This document shows, one piece after another, positions 1-7,404 of a stretch of 64,000 bases of DNA. The notes below the pieces were generated by a model. It saw only the letters and a program-made list of their open reading frames with translations. It had not been told where the DNA came from and did no database searches. The translations under genes and the position numbers were made by a program. Source of the stretch: JANQPA01 sp964548175 (GTDB lineage: Bacteria; Bacteroidota; Bacteroidia; Chitinophagales; Saprospiraceae); assembly GCA_964548175.1 (NCBI GenBank), contig CAZJQS010000017.1:1-64000 (forward strand). Reading direction: 5' to 3'. Positions within the stretch are counted from its first letter, which is position 1, and every line of letters begins with the position of its first letter.

Positions 1-56
1 GTAAAGGTCAGACAACCAAATCGGCCTTACAAGATGCAGTTGCTCGGACGCTTACG

Positions 57-216
57 TCTACTCTCAATATCCCGCCCGTTCGTGGCAGTCTACAGACGTT
101 CGTGGCAGTCTACAGACTGCCACCTAAAACACTGTTAGGTGGGAAGCTGGTAGGGTTAGCAGTCGGGAGACTGCCAGTAGATGCGTGGGGCGGCCTGGAG
201 ACCGCCACGAACCTGG
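57..216. repeat. REP-like palindromic repeat module, copy A
   Basis: This non-coding module shares its order of elements with copies at 12691-12869 and 13690-13850. It has two tandem 20-bp units starting gttcgtggcagtct. The second runs into a perfect hairpin at 102-123 (GTGGCAGTCT-AC-AGACTGCCAC). Next come a CCACCTAA/TTAGGTGG hairpin, a gcagtcgggagactgc hairpin and a GC-rich hairpin ending in accgccac. The leading ctctcaatatcccgccc also occurs at 12540. The other copies flank a RAYT transposase, so this one is probably a dispersed product of the same system. Reading frames through it are repeat artefacts. Bases 217-387 hold nothing I recognise. Confidence 0.8.
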
Positions 217-387
217 TTTTTGCCCATATTTGGGACAGGACAGGCATCTGTTCAGCAAAAGCCATCCGGCCTTTTGGTGAGCTGCGGGCCAGACGAGCGC
301 ATTGGTGGAGTTGCCCTCCTTTTCCTTCTTAATTATGCCGATATCATGCAAAAATGAATCTGCTATAGCCCATCACCATACCTCCAA

Positions 388-1389
388 CTAAAGGCCGGCG
401 ATGATAATAGAGGTTATGCCACCGACAAACAGTATAAACATAATGACCAGCAATAAATTCGTAGTCTTGCCGGCCCCTTTGAATTCCTGCCAGATGAATA
501 CTCCCCATAAGGCCGCTATCAGGGTGGCGCCCTGTCCTAACCCATAGGAAATGGCTGGACCTGCTTTCCCTGCTGCGATTAAATTCAGGGAATTGCCTAT
601 GCCCCAGATCAAACCGCCCAGAACACCTACCATGTGGATGGAAAATTTACCGCTAAAATAGGCTTTATAGCTGGTAGGCTCTCCGCTTATGGGCCTTTTC
701 ATCAATAAGGTGTTAAACACAAAATTACTGAGGAAAATACCGATGGAAAATACCACCACGGCCGTATAGGGTGTCATCAGTCCTACAGCGGGATTATTGA
801 AATCATTCAAATCCATGGAGGCGGCGATGAAGCGATAGAACAGGGACATCAACACCCCAGCAATACAGGACACCAAAATCCCCTTGGTTGTCACCTTGGT
901 TTTGGCGCCCGATATTTTTTTGTAGGCTACCGCATTGATCACGATAGCGACAGCTATTAAGAAAACCCCTAAAAACAGGTATAAAGGATCACCCTGCTGA
1001 CTTCCAAAATAGTTGATGATCACGCCCAGGACCAAAGCTATCCCAATTCCTATTGGAAAAGCTACGGCCATCCCCGCAATGGCGATGGCGGTGGATAAAA
1101 GTATGTTGGCGGCGTTAAAAATAATACCTCCTAAAAAAGCCGAACCAATATTTTTCCAGCTGGCTTGCTGCAAATCGGTCAAAAAAGGTCGTCCTTCCTC
1201 GCCAAAGCTGCCGAGGGTAAAGCCAAAAATAAGGGCAAGCAACAGTACACCAATGACATAATCCCAGTAAAATAATTCATACCGCCAGGTTTTACCGGCT
1301 AGCTTCTGCGTGTTGGCCCAGGACCCCCAGCAGAGCATGGTAATGAAACAGAACAACACGGCTAAGGAGTAACTTTCTACAATATACAT
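388..1389 (-). CDS. sugar (probably ribose) transporter, GRP/DMT type
   Basis: This is a 333-residue, very hydrophobic protein with about ten membrane segments and no signal peptide. It starts with a helix ending in MLCWGSWANTQ, which is typical of the glucose/ribose porter (GRP) and RhaT-like branch of the drug/metabolite transporter superfamily. Family members import a monosaccharide through the inner membrane by proton symport. It is the last gene of the minus-strand operon and lies 32 bp after the sulfatase gene. The ribokinase in the same operon makes ribose the best guess for substrate, but this is inferred from context and other pentoses or deoxy sugars are possible. Confidence 0.75.
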   Translation of the reverse strand: MYIVESYSLAVLFCFITMLCWGSWANTQKLAGKTWRYELFYWDYVIGVLLLALIFGFTLGSFGEEGRPFLTDLQQASWKNIGSAFLGGIIFNAANILLSTAIAIAGMAVAFPIGIGIALVLGVIINYFGSQQGDPLYLFLGVFLIAVAIVINAVAYKKISGAKTKVTTKGILVSCIAGVLMSLFYRFIAASMDLNDFNNPAVGLMTPYTAVVVFSIGIFLSNFVFNTLLMKRPISGEPTSYKAYFSGKFSIHMVGVLGGLIWGIGNSLNLIAAGKAGPAISYGLGQGATLIAALWGVFIWQEFKGAGKTTNLLLVIMFILFVGGITSIIIAGL

Positions 1390-1421
1390 TGATGATGATT
1401 AATAAGGTTATTTAATAGGTA

Positions 1422-2999
1422 TTATCTCTCTGCATCATAAGCAGGATTTTCTTCCATCATCCGGGCGTTTACACTTTCCCTCCAGGATTTCAATTTAGCC
1501 TGAAGCTCCTTTACCTTGGCCGGACGCTCTTTTGAGAGGTCATGGGCCTCGGCTATGTCATTTTCCAGATCAAATAATTGTACGGTATGGTTCTCGAAAT
1601 ATTCGATCAGCTTATAAGGCCCCAGCCTTATCGCGCCTCCGGGGCTTTGCATTCCATGATTACTGTAATGCGGAAAATGCCAGTACAAGGCTTCCCGATC
1701 CAAATTCTGATTTTTGTCAAACAATGGAGTCAGGCTCAAGCCATCGGCATGCTGTTCCGGAGATAATGGAAGGCCCAGCATATCCAGTATAGTAGGATAA
1801 AGGTCAGGACTGTTGACTAGCGCCTCACAGGTAGTCCCTTCCACCTGTGTTCCCGGCCATTTTATGATCAGCGGTACCCTGATCCCGCCTTCGTACAGCC
1901 AGCCCTTGGCGCCACGGAGCGGTAAATTGGAGGTAGAAAAGGCTTTGTCCAGGTTGGAGGCCGGAACGGTCCGATCCGGATTATAAAAATTGGCCGACGA
2001 CATCCCACCATTATCGGAATAGAAAATGATGACTGTATTTTCCTCAAGCCCCAGATCCTCCAGTTTTTCCATTACCCGTCCCAGGCTTGCATCCATACTC
2101 TCCACCATACCGGCAAACTGCACATTGTCCTGATGCTGCTTAATTTTCACCATATCATGCGGCAAAACGGAATAACCATCATAAGCGGCTAAGTGCATTA
2201 AACTATCCTTTTCCTTTTGAGAAAAAACAATGCTGCCATCCGGATTTCCTTCCAGGGTGAAAGCCGGCCCGGAATAGGACATTTTCAACCGCTTTTTATC
2301 ATACTTTTCGATCAGATCTTTTGGCCCCTGGATCGGATCATGGACGGCAAAATGGGAAAGGTACAGGAAGAAGGGCCTTTCTTTGTTATCTTCGATAAAG
2401 GACAGGGCTTCAGTGGTCAGTACATCGGTTAAATAGTCGCCATGTTCCCCCTGAAGGCCCTCCAGTTCAAAAGGATGATAATAGCTGAGGGGCCAGCCTT
2501 TGTTCCAATCGGGTACTTGCAAATCAAAACCGTGGCTCAAAGGACCGGAAGGGTCCTCCCCCAGGTGCCATTTTCCGTAAATAGCAGTTTGATAGCCTTC
2601 CGACTGAAGACGTTCAGCGATCGTTTCTTCATCAAAAGGCAGGTGCTGATTAATGGGGACATTTTTCAGCTTTTGAAAATCAAAATCTTTTCTCCCCGGC
2701 AGCCAATCAGTTAGATTGATCCTGGCTGGATTTTTCCCTGTCAGAATACTGGCCCGGGTGGGAGAACATACATGACAGGCTGCATAAGCATTGGTGAACC
2801 GAAGTCCTTGTTGGGCTAAGCGATCTACATGTGGAGTTTCATAAAACGTACTGCCGTAACAGCCTATATCCCGCCACCCCAGGTCATCCACCAAAAATAA
2901 CACAACGTTTAGCGGCTTTTCTTTTTTCTCGCAGCCTGTAAATGCAAATAGAATAATACAGGCAAGCAAGATACAGCGTCTAGTGTCCATTTTTGCCAT
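1422..2999 (-). CDS. arylsulfatase family lipoprotein (S1 sulfatase)
   Basis: This 525-residue protein belongs to the alkaline phosphatase/sulfatase superfamily. A lipoprotein signal ends in FAFTGC (Cys23), so it should be membrane-anchored outside the cytoplasm. The metal-binding start of the fold is VDDLGWRDIG (Asp38, Asp39). The catalytic signature CSPTR begins at Cys78, which a radical-SAM maturase must convert to formylglycine. GKWHLGE and YSDNGG are further conserved blocks. The C-terminal FDLENDIAEAHDL is the usual sulfatase tail. It removes sulfate esters from a carbohydrate or similar substrate, whose identity cannot be read from sequence. It lies 22 bp after the ADP-ribosylglycohydrolase-like gene. 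Confidence 0.9.
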   Translation of the reverse strand: MAKMDTRRCILLACIILFAFTGCEKKEKPLNVVLFLVDDLGWRDIGCYGSTFYETPHVDRLAQQGLRFTNAYAACHVCSPTRASILTGKNPARINLTDWLPGRKDFDFQKLKNVPINQHLPFDEETIAERLQSEGYQTAIYGKWHLGEDPSGPLSHGFDLQVPDWNKGWPLSYYHPFELEGLQGEHGDYLTDVLTTEALSFIEDNKERPFFLYLSHFAVHDPIQGPKDLIEKYDKKRLKMSYSGPAFTLEGNPDGSIVFSQKEKDSLMHLAAYDGYSVLPHDMVKIKQHQDNVQFAGMVESMDASLGRVMEKLEDLGLEENTVIIFYSDNGGMSSANFYNPDRTVPASNLDKAFSTSNLPLRGAKGWLYEGGIRVPLIIKWPGTQVEGTTCEALVNSPDLYPTILDMLGLPLSPEQHADGLSLTPLFDKNQNLDREALYWHFPHYSNHGMQSPGGAIRLGPYKLIEYFENHTVQLFDLENDIAEAHDLSKERPAKVKELQAKLKSWRESVNARMMEENPAYDAER

Positions 3000-3021
3000 T
3001 GAAAAAATTTGGTTTTACTGA

Positions 3022-4572
3022 TTAGAGATTTACATCGTAAGGTTGATCATCATAAATAATGACATGGCTGACCTGAACATCTGCGTGATCCACCGGATTC
3101 ATTATTTTGATTTGCACCTGGTGCTTGCCTTTGGGCAACTGGTATTTAAAAAATGGGGGGAACCGGCGTTTATTGGTGGCCGTGGGCAGCATGACGGTCT
3201 CGACCAATTGATCATCGATATACATCTGAGTTTCAAAAACGTGATTCCGCTCTCCCATATCTCTCAAATTGGGCGGTCCGGCCACGGCAAAACCGATGCC
3301 CTCAAATTCAAAGGTAATTTCGTCATCCTGTTTTTGGGGCGTTATGGAAGCCACGGGATGGTGGCCTTCGAATGCAATTTCCAGGGGGACTTCTTTGGGT
3401 TGCTGCACCTTGATCTGAATCTTATCCTCGCCCACAGTGCCCCCGTTTCTTTGGATCATGTCTTCGGCATGCCGGTAAGACATGTCATAGGCATCGATCA
3501 GGGAGATATTTGTTCCCATAAAGGGGAGGTTTTCCACCTTTTCGATGCCCTGGGTCCAGAATTCGGGAATATTTTCATAGCCTACGATGGCGGCCAGTAT
3601 GCCTCCGGCAGTGGCCGGATTACAATCGGCATCATCCCCACATCTTGTAGCGATCTCAAAAGTACGGGTAAAATCCCCATTGCCGTATAACAAACCTAGC
3701 GTCACCCAGGCTGCATTGATTTTAGCATCGATGTTAAACGGACGAAATACGCCGAGGGGGGAGCCAATATCCACTCCCCACTTCCGACTGGTTTTAAACC
3801 AGGTAGCCTTCCAGTCGTCTGGATTTTCTTCATACCAGCGAATAACATCACTGATGCATTGGGCGAATTTACTCTCAGCCGGAATGGTCTGGAGGGCCTT
3901 TTTTGCAATATCCTTCACATCACTTACCTCATTGGAAACCAAGGCTTGGGCGTACATAGCCGCCACAAATACCCCGCCATAGTATCCATCTCCATAGTTC
4001 ATAATATGACCGACCTTATCGCAGATCTCTACTGCCGAGTTGATCATACCCGGCGCCATCAGCCCTGCGAAGTCAGCCTCAATTTGAAAATCGATATCAT
4101 CGGCGCACGGATTATTAAGCCAGTGGCCGCTTTCGGGTGGCGTGAGCCCGTTTTGGATGTTGTAGCGAGCGGTCTGGTTGGCAAACCACAATTTGTAATC
4201 CGCATTGGCAAAGGAGTTGGCAAAATCCTGGGCGGGCGCATCTACTCCTTTTTCTTCGATCACCTGCATGAAAGAAAGATCCATGTAAATATCATCATAA
4301 GTGCCGGGTATGTCTCGGTACATTACGTACATGGAAGAATCGTGCCAGGGAATTTTTTGATTATCCTGGACCATCGTAGAGTTATATTCAAATTCGATCG
4401 GTAAGCCAAAGGTGACCCCTATGGTTTGTGCCGCCCAGGCTCCTTTGATCTTATCCTTCAGTCTGGCCTTTGACATTTCGATCATGACCTCCTCCTGAAC
4501 AACTTCCGCCGGTTGACAATACATAATGGGAAAAACTATGGCGATAGCCACTGGATAGATTATTCTTTTCAT
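3022..4572 (-). CDS. exported ADP-ribosylglycohydrolase-fold protein
   Basis: This 516-residue protein begins with a hydrophobic export signal (residues 4-18, then a cysteine at 19 in a poor lipobox, IMYC). Residues about 35-370 match the ADP-ribosylglycohydrolase (ARH/DraG) fold. KIKGAWAAQTIG is the usual first helix, and two acidic metal-binding clusters are seen: YDDIYMD (Asp93, Asp94) and CGDDADCNPATAGG (Asp313, Asp314, Asp316). The first departs from the canonical TDDT. Residues about 385-516 form a separate beta-rich domain, perhaps for carbohydrate binding. Classical members cleave ADP-ribose from proteins in the cytosol. An exported version beside sulfatases and ribokinase more likely cleaves a ribosyl or other glycosyl bond in a nutrient. 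The substrate is unknown. Confidence 0.8.
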   Translation of the reverse strand: MKRIIYPVAIAIVFPIMYCQPAEVVQEEVMIEMSKARLKDKIKGAWAAQTIGVTFGLPIEFEYNSTMVQDNQKIPWHDSSMYVMYRDIPGTYDDIYMDLSFMQVIEEKGVDAPAQDFANSFANADYKLWFANQTARYNIQNGLTPPESGHWLNNPCADDIDFQIEADFAGLMAPGMINSAVEICDKVGHIMNYGDGYYGGVFVAAMYAQALVSNEVSDVKDIAKKALQTIPAESKFAQCISDVIRWYEENPDDWKATWFKTSRKWGVDIGSPLGVFRPFNIDAKINAAWVTLGLLYGNGDFTRTFEIATRCGDDADCNPATAGGILAAIVGYENIPEFWTQGIEKVENLPFMGTNISLIDAYDMSYRHAEDMIQRNGGTVGEDKIQIKVQQPKEVPLEIAFEGHHPVASITPQKQDDEITFEFEGIGFAVAGPPNLRDMGERNHVFETQMYIDDQLVETVMLPTATNKRRFPPFFKYQLPKGKHQVQIKIMNPVDHADVQVSHVIIYDDQPYDVNL

Positions 4573-4616
4573 ATTTGGTTGCTTTTAATTAATGAAGAAG
4601 GCCTCTAAGATTCCTT

Positions 4617-5558
4617 CTAAGTGTTTTGGTTCGCCTTTGGGGTTACATTTTCTTTCATGAGCCGATGAACTTCTTCGACAGTAGGAATGGAAGGTTGTGC
4701 TCCCTCTACGGTCACACAAAGGGCTGAAGCCGCTGAGGCAAATTCAAGAATTTGCTCCCAACTATTGCCGTTGGAAAGCCCGGCAGCGATGGCCCCGCAG
4801 AATACGTCGCCTGCTCCGGTAGTGTCTTTTGCAATAACTTCAAAAATACCAACTTCTAAAAAAGTTTTTTTATCCATATAAATACAGCCCTCTTCACCCA
4901 TGGTCAAAACCACGCTGGTAGGGCCTTTTTTCAACAACTCTTCGGCTATTGTCTTTTCCTCCCCTCTGACAATTGTTTTCCCGGTAATGGTTTCCGCCTC
5001 TGTTTCGTTGACCACCAATACATCAATGTAACTCAGGGTTGCCACGTCCAGAGGTTTTGCGGGAGCCACATTGAGGATGATTTGTTTGCCTTGTTCATGG
5101 CCCAGTTTACAAATTGTTTTTACACTTTCGTAAGGTATTTCCATTTGCAACAAAATAATATCGGCTTGCTGAATAACTCCTCTGACCTGGCGAATATGGT
5201 CAAGGTTGAGTTTGTTGTTGGCTCCCGGAGTAATGACGATGCAATTTTGCCCCTTTTGATTAATAAGGATCATGGCGGTACCGGAAGGGACGCCATATAC
5301 GATTTTAGACCCCTCGGTATTCAATCCATTGCGGTAAAAATAATCCAGCATATCCTTACCATAGGGGTCACTGCCTACACATGTGATAAAATTGACCTTA
5401 CCGCCGAGTTTATGGGCGGCCATGGCCTGATTAGCCCCTTTACCCCCCATCGCCTGAAAAAAGGATTGAGCAACAATGGTTTCTCCCTCAAGCGGAAAAT
5501 CTTTTACTTTTGCGATGAGGTCTACATTGGAACTACCTATAACAAGGATATTTTTCAT
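4617..5558 (-). CDS. rbsK: ribokinase
   Basis: This 313-residue PfkB-family kinase is cytosolic, with no signal peptide. It has the N-terminal substrate motif SSNVDLIAKV, the GGKGANQA sugar-binding loop near residue 40, and the C-terminal GAGDVFCGA motif near residue 250 with the catalytic aspartate and anion hole. It phosphorylates D-ribose to ribose 5-phosphate, which enters the pentose phosphate pathway. Length and motifs fit RbsK better than fructokinase or adenosine kinase. It lies between the exported sulfatase and the ADP-ribosylglycohydrolase-like gene, and it ties this operon to ribose or a similar pentose. Confidence 0.88.
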   Translation of the reverse strand: MKNILVIGSSNVDLIAKVKDFPLEGETIVAQSFFQAMGGKGANQAMAAHKLGGKVNFITCVGSDPYGKDMLDYFYRNGLNTEGSKIVYGVPSGTAMILINQKGQNCIVITPGANNKLNLDHIRQVRGVIQQADIILLQMEIPYESVKTICKLGHEQGKQIILNVAPAKPLDVATLSYIDVLVVNETEAETITGKTIVRGEEKTIAEELLKKGPTSVVLTMGEEGCIYMDKKTFLEVGIFEVIAKDTTGAGDVFCGAIAAGLSNGNSWEQILEFASAASALCVTVEGAQPSIPTVEEVHRLMKENVTPKANQNT

Positions 5559-5607
5559 ATCTTTTTTTTTAAATGAATCAAAGCGTTAATTTTTTCTATT
5601 CACTGGC

Positions 5608-7404
5608 TTACAACTTTTCCATTCTGACATAGTAGGCCCCGATCAGGTCTCTGTTGTTTTCATCCCTGAACCAGGCCTGTATCTCATGCCTGCCAGCCGA
5701 CAAGGGCAAGTTGAATTCAACATACTTGTCCTTCGTTTTAGCAGGCAGGGTTTGAGGTTCTTTACCATCGATCGACAGACTTCCAAAATAAACAGGCAAA
5801 GGTTTACCCTTCCTTATAGCCGTTCCGCCTACAGCAAATTCAGGACCTTCTTCCCTAAGGGGCAGATCCAGGTGGAAAGGCCAGCGGCTCAATTGTATTT
5901 TGTAGCGGCCTCCCGATGCTATTCGGATGTGGGTTGTGCCTCCACGAGGTTCACCGCCTCCGGCGGCTACTTTCCATTGGGTGTTAACGGCATTGTCTTC
6001 CCAATTCGCCGAATGAAAAACCACCGGATTTTCCTCTTCTTCTCCTACCACAATGGGAACAAGATCGTCAACACTGCCCTCCACCCCTTTCCACCAATCT
6101 TCATAAAAAGCTTTCATTTTTTGGAATACTTCTGGATGAGCGGCAGCGATGTCATTTTTTTGCCCGGGATCTTTGCTAATGTCATATAGTTCCGCTCCTC
6201 CAACCATCCGCCATTGATTCCAGACCACACTCGCTTCATATTTTTTGGGCGCCACATGCCCGCCGTACTGCACTACGAACATTCGGTCCGGGCCCTCTTT
6301 CCCGAAGATGACATCCCGTAAACTACGCCCGTCAAAATCCGTATCGGTCGGCGTGTCCAGTTGTAAAAGATCAGCCAGGGTGGGTAAAATGTCTTGCACC
6401 TGAGCAGCATACGGGATCGAGCGGTTACTGGTAAAACCACCTTCAGGCCAGCGAATAAAACAAGCCGCCCGGTGGCCTCCTTCGTAAATGCTGCCTTTTT
6501 TATCTCGCATACCGGCGTTAAATACTTCTACCCCACGGGTGCCGCCATTATCGTTCATAAAGATCAAAATGGTGTTTTTTTCTAAAGCAGAGGATTTCAG
6601 CCACTCCATGAGTCGCCCCATGCTTCGGTCAATATTTCTCACCATACCCAGGAAGGAAGCTACCTGCTCTTCATCCACCCGGTTACGGAATACTTCAAAA
6701 TCCTGCATTTGAGCATCGAAAGGGCCGTGCGGAGCATTGAGGGAGATATAGGTAAAAAAAGGTTTATTGTACTGATCCATCTGCTTCATCCAACTCATAG
6801 CTTCATCAAACCATAGATTGGTGCAATATTGCGTCGATTGCATCTCCGTGACGCTGTCCAGATAGCGGGTTTCGTAATAGTCGTTGTCGTATTCAATTTC
6901 CGAAAGCAATCCCCAGCCCTTATGCCAGATGCATTTGTCAAAACCCCGGTCCATGGGCCGGTCGGGATAGGTGTCACCCAAATGCCACTTCCCGAATATG
7001 CCAGTAGTATATCCATTGTTTCGAAAGATCTCCGGCATGGTGACCAGGTGCCGCCTGATAATATTTCTGGCCGTCAGCACCGTAGCAGCTCCATTGCGCA
7101 TAGCATCAACACCGGTCAACAGTTCCCCCCGGGTGGGCGTGCAAAGGGGAGTCACATGGAAATCAGTAAACCGTACACTTTCCTCGTAAAGTTTATCCAG
7201 GTTTGGGGTGGATAAAATGGGATTACCATGGCATGAAAAATCGCCATACCCCTGGTCATCGGACAAAACTATGATAACATTTGGTTTTTCGTTTTCCGCT
7301 TCAGCGTTAAAGAATTTGTTGGTAAAAACATGTGTTATCCCAATCAACACGCCCAACAAGATAACCCCATAGCTGTAATGAATGATTCGATTTCCTTTTT
7401 TCAT
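5608..7404 (-). CDS. arylsulfatase family protein (S1 sulfatase) with C-terminal beta domain
   Basis: This 598-residue sulfatase has an N-terminal hydrophobic export segment (residues about 11-27). The fold starts with VLSDDQGYGDFSCHG, the CTPTR signature begins at Cys88 (formylglycine precursor), and GKWHLGD and MNDNGG follow. The canonical sulfatase tail LYDISKDPGQKND is near residue 415. About 150 more residues then form a beta-rich domain (AAGGGEPRGGTTHIRIASGG and onward) not found in the neighbouring sulfatase, possibly for substrate binding. Its start codon overlaps the stop of the SusC-like gene as ATGA at 7401-7404, which suggests translational coupling. The substrate cannot be inferred beyond a sulfated organic compound. 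Confidence 0.9.
   Translation of the reverse strand: MKKGNRIIHYSYGVILLGVLIGITHVFTNKFFNAEAENEKPNVIIVLSDDQGYGDFSCHGNPILSTPNLDKLYEESVRFTDFHVTPLCTPTRGELLTGVDAMRNGAATVLTARNIIRRHLVTMPEIFRNNGYTTGIFGKWHLGDTYPDRPMDRGFDKCIWHKGWGLLSEIEYDNDYYETRYLDSVTEMQSTQYCTNLWFDEAMSWMKQMDQYNKPFFTYISLNAPHGPFDAQMQDFEVFRNRVDEEQVASFLGMVRNIDRSMGRLMEWLKSSALEKNTILIFMNDNGGTRGVEVFNAGMRDKKGSIYEGGHRAACFIRWPEGGFTSNRSIPYAAQVQDILPTLADLLQLDTPTDTDFDGRSLRDVIFGKEGPDRMFVVQYGGHVAPKKYEASVVWNQWRMVGGAELYDISKDPGQKNDIAAAHPEVFQKMKAFYEDWWKGVEGSVDDLVPIVVGEEEENPVVFHSANWEDNAVNTQWKVAAGGGEPRGGTTHIRIASGGRYKIQLSRWPFHLDLPLREEGPEFAVGGTAIRKGKPLPVYFGSLSIDGKEPQTLPAKTKDKYVEFNLPLSAGRHEIQAWFRDENNRDLIGAYYVRMEKL

Noticed and set aside
102..351. Open frames on both strands at the left edge
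   Set aside because: They run through REP-like module A, and the same peptide recurs at the other module copies. The frames mirror the repeat and have no protein family resemblance.
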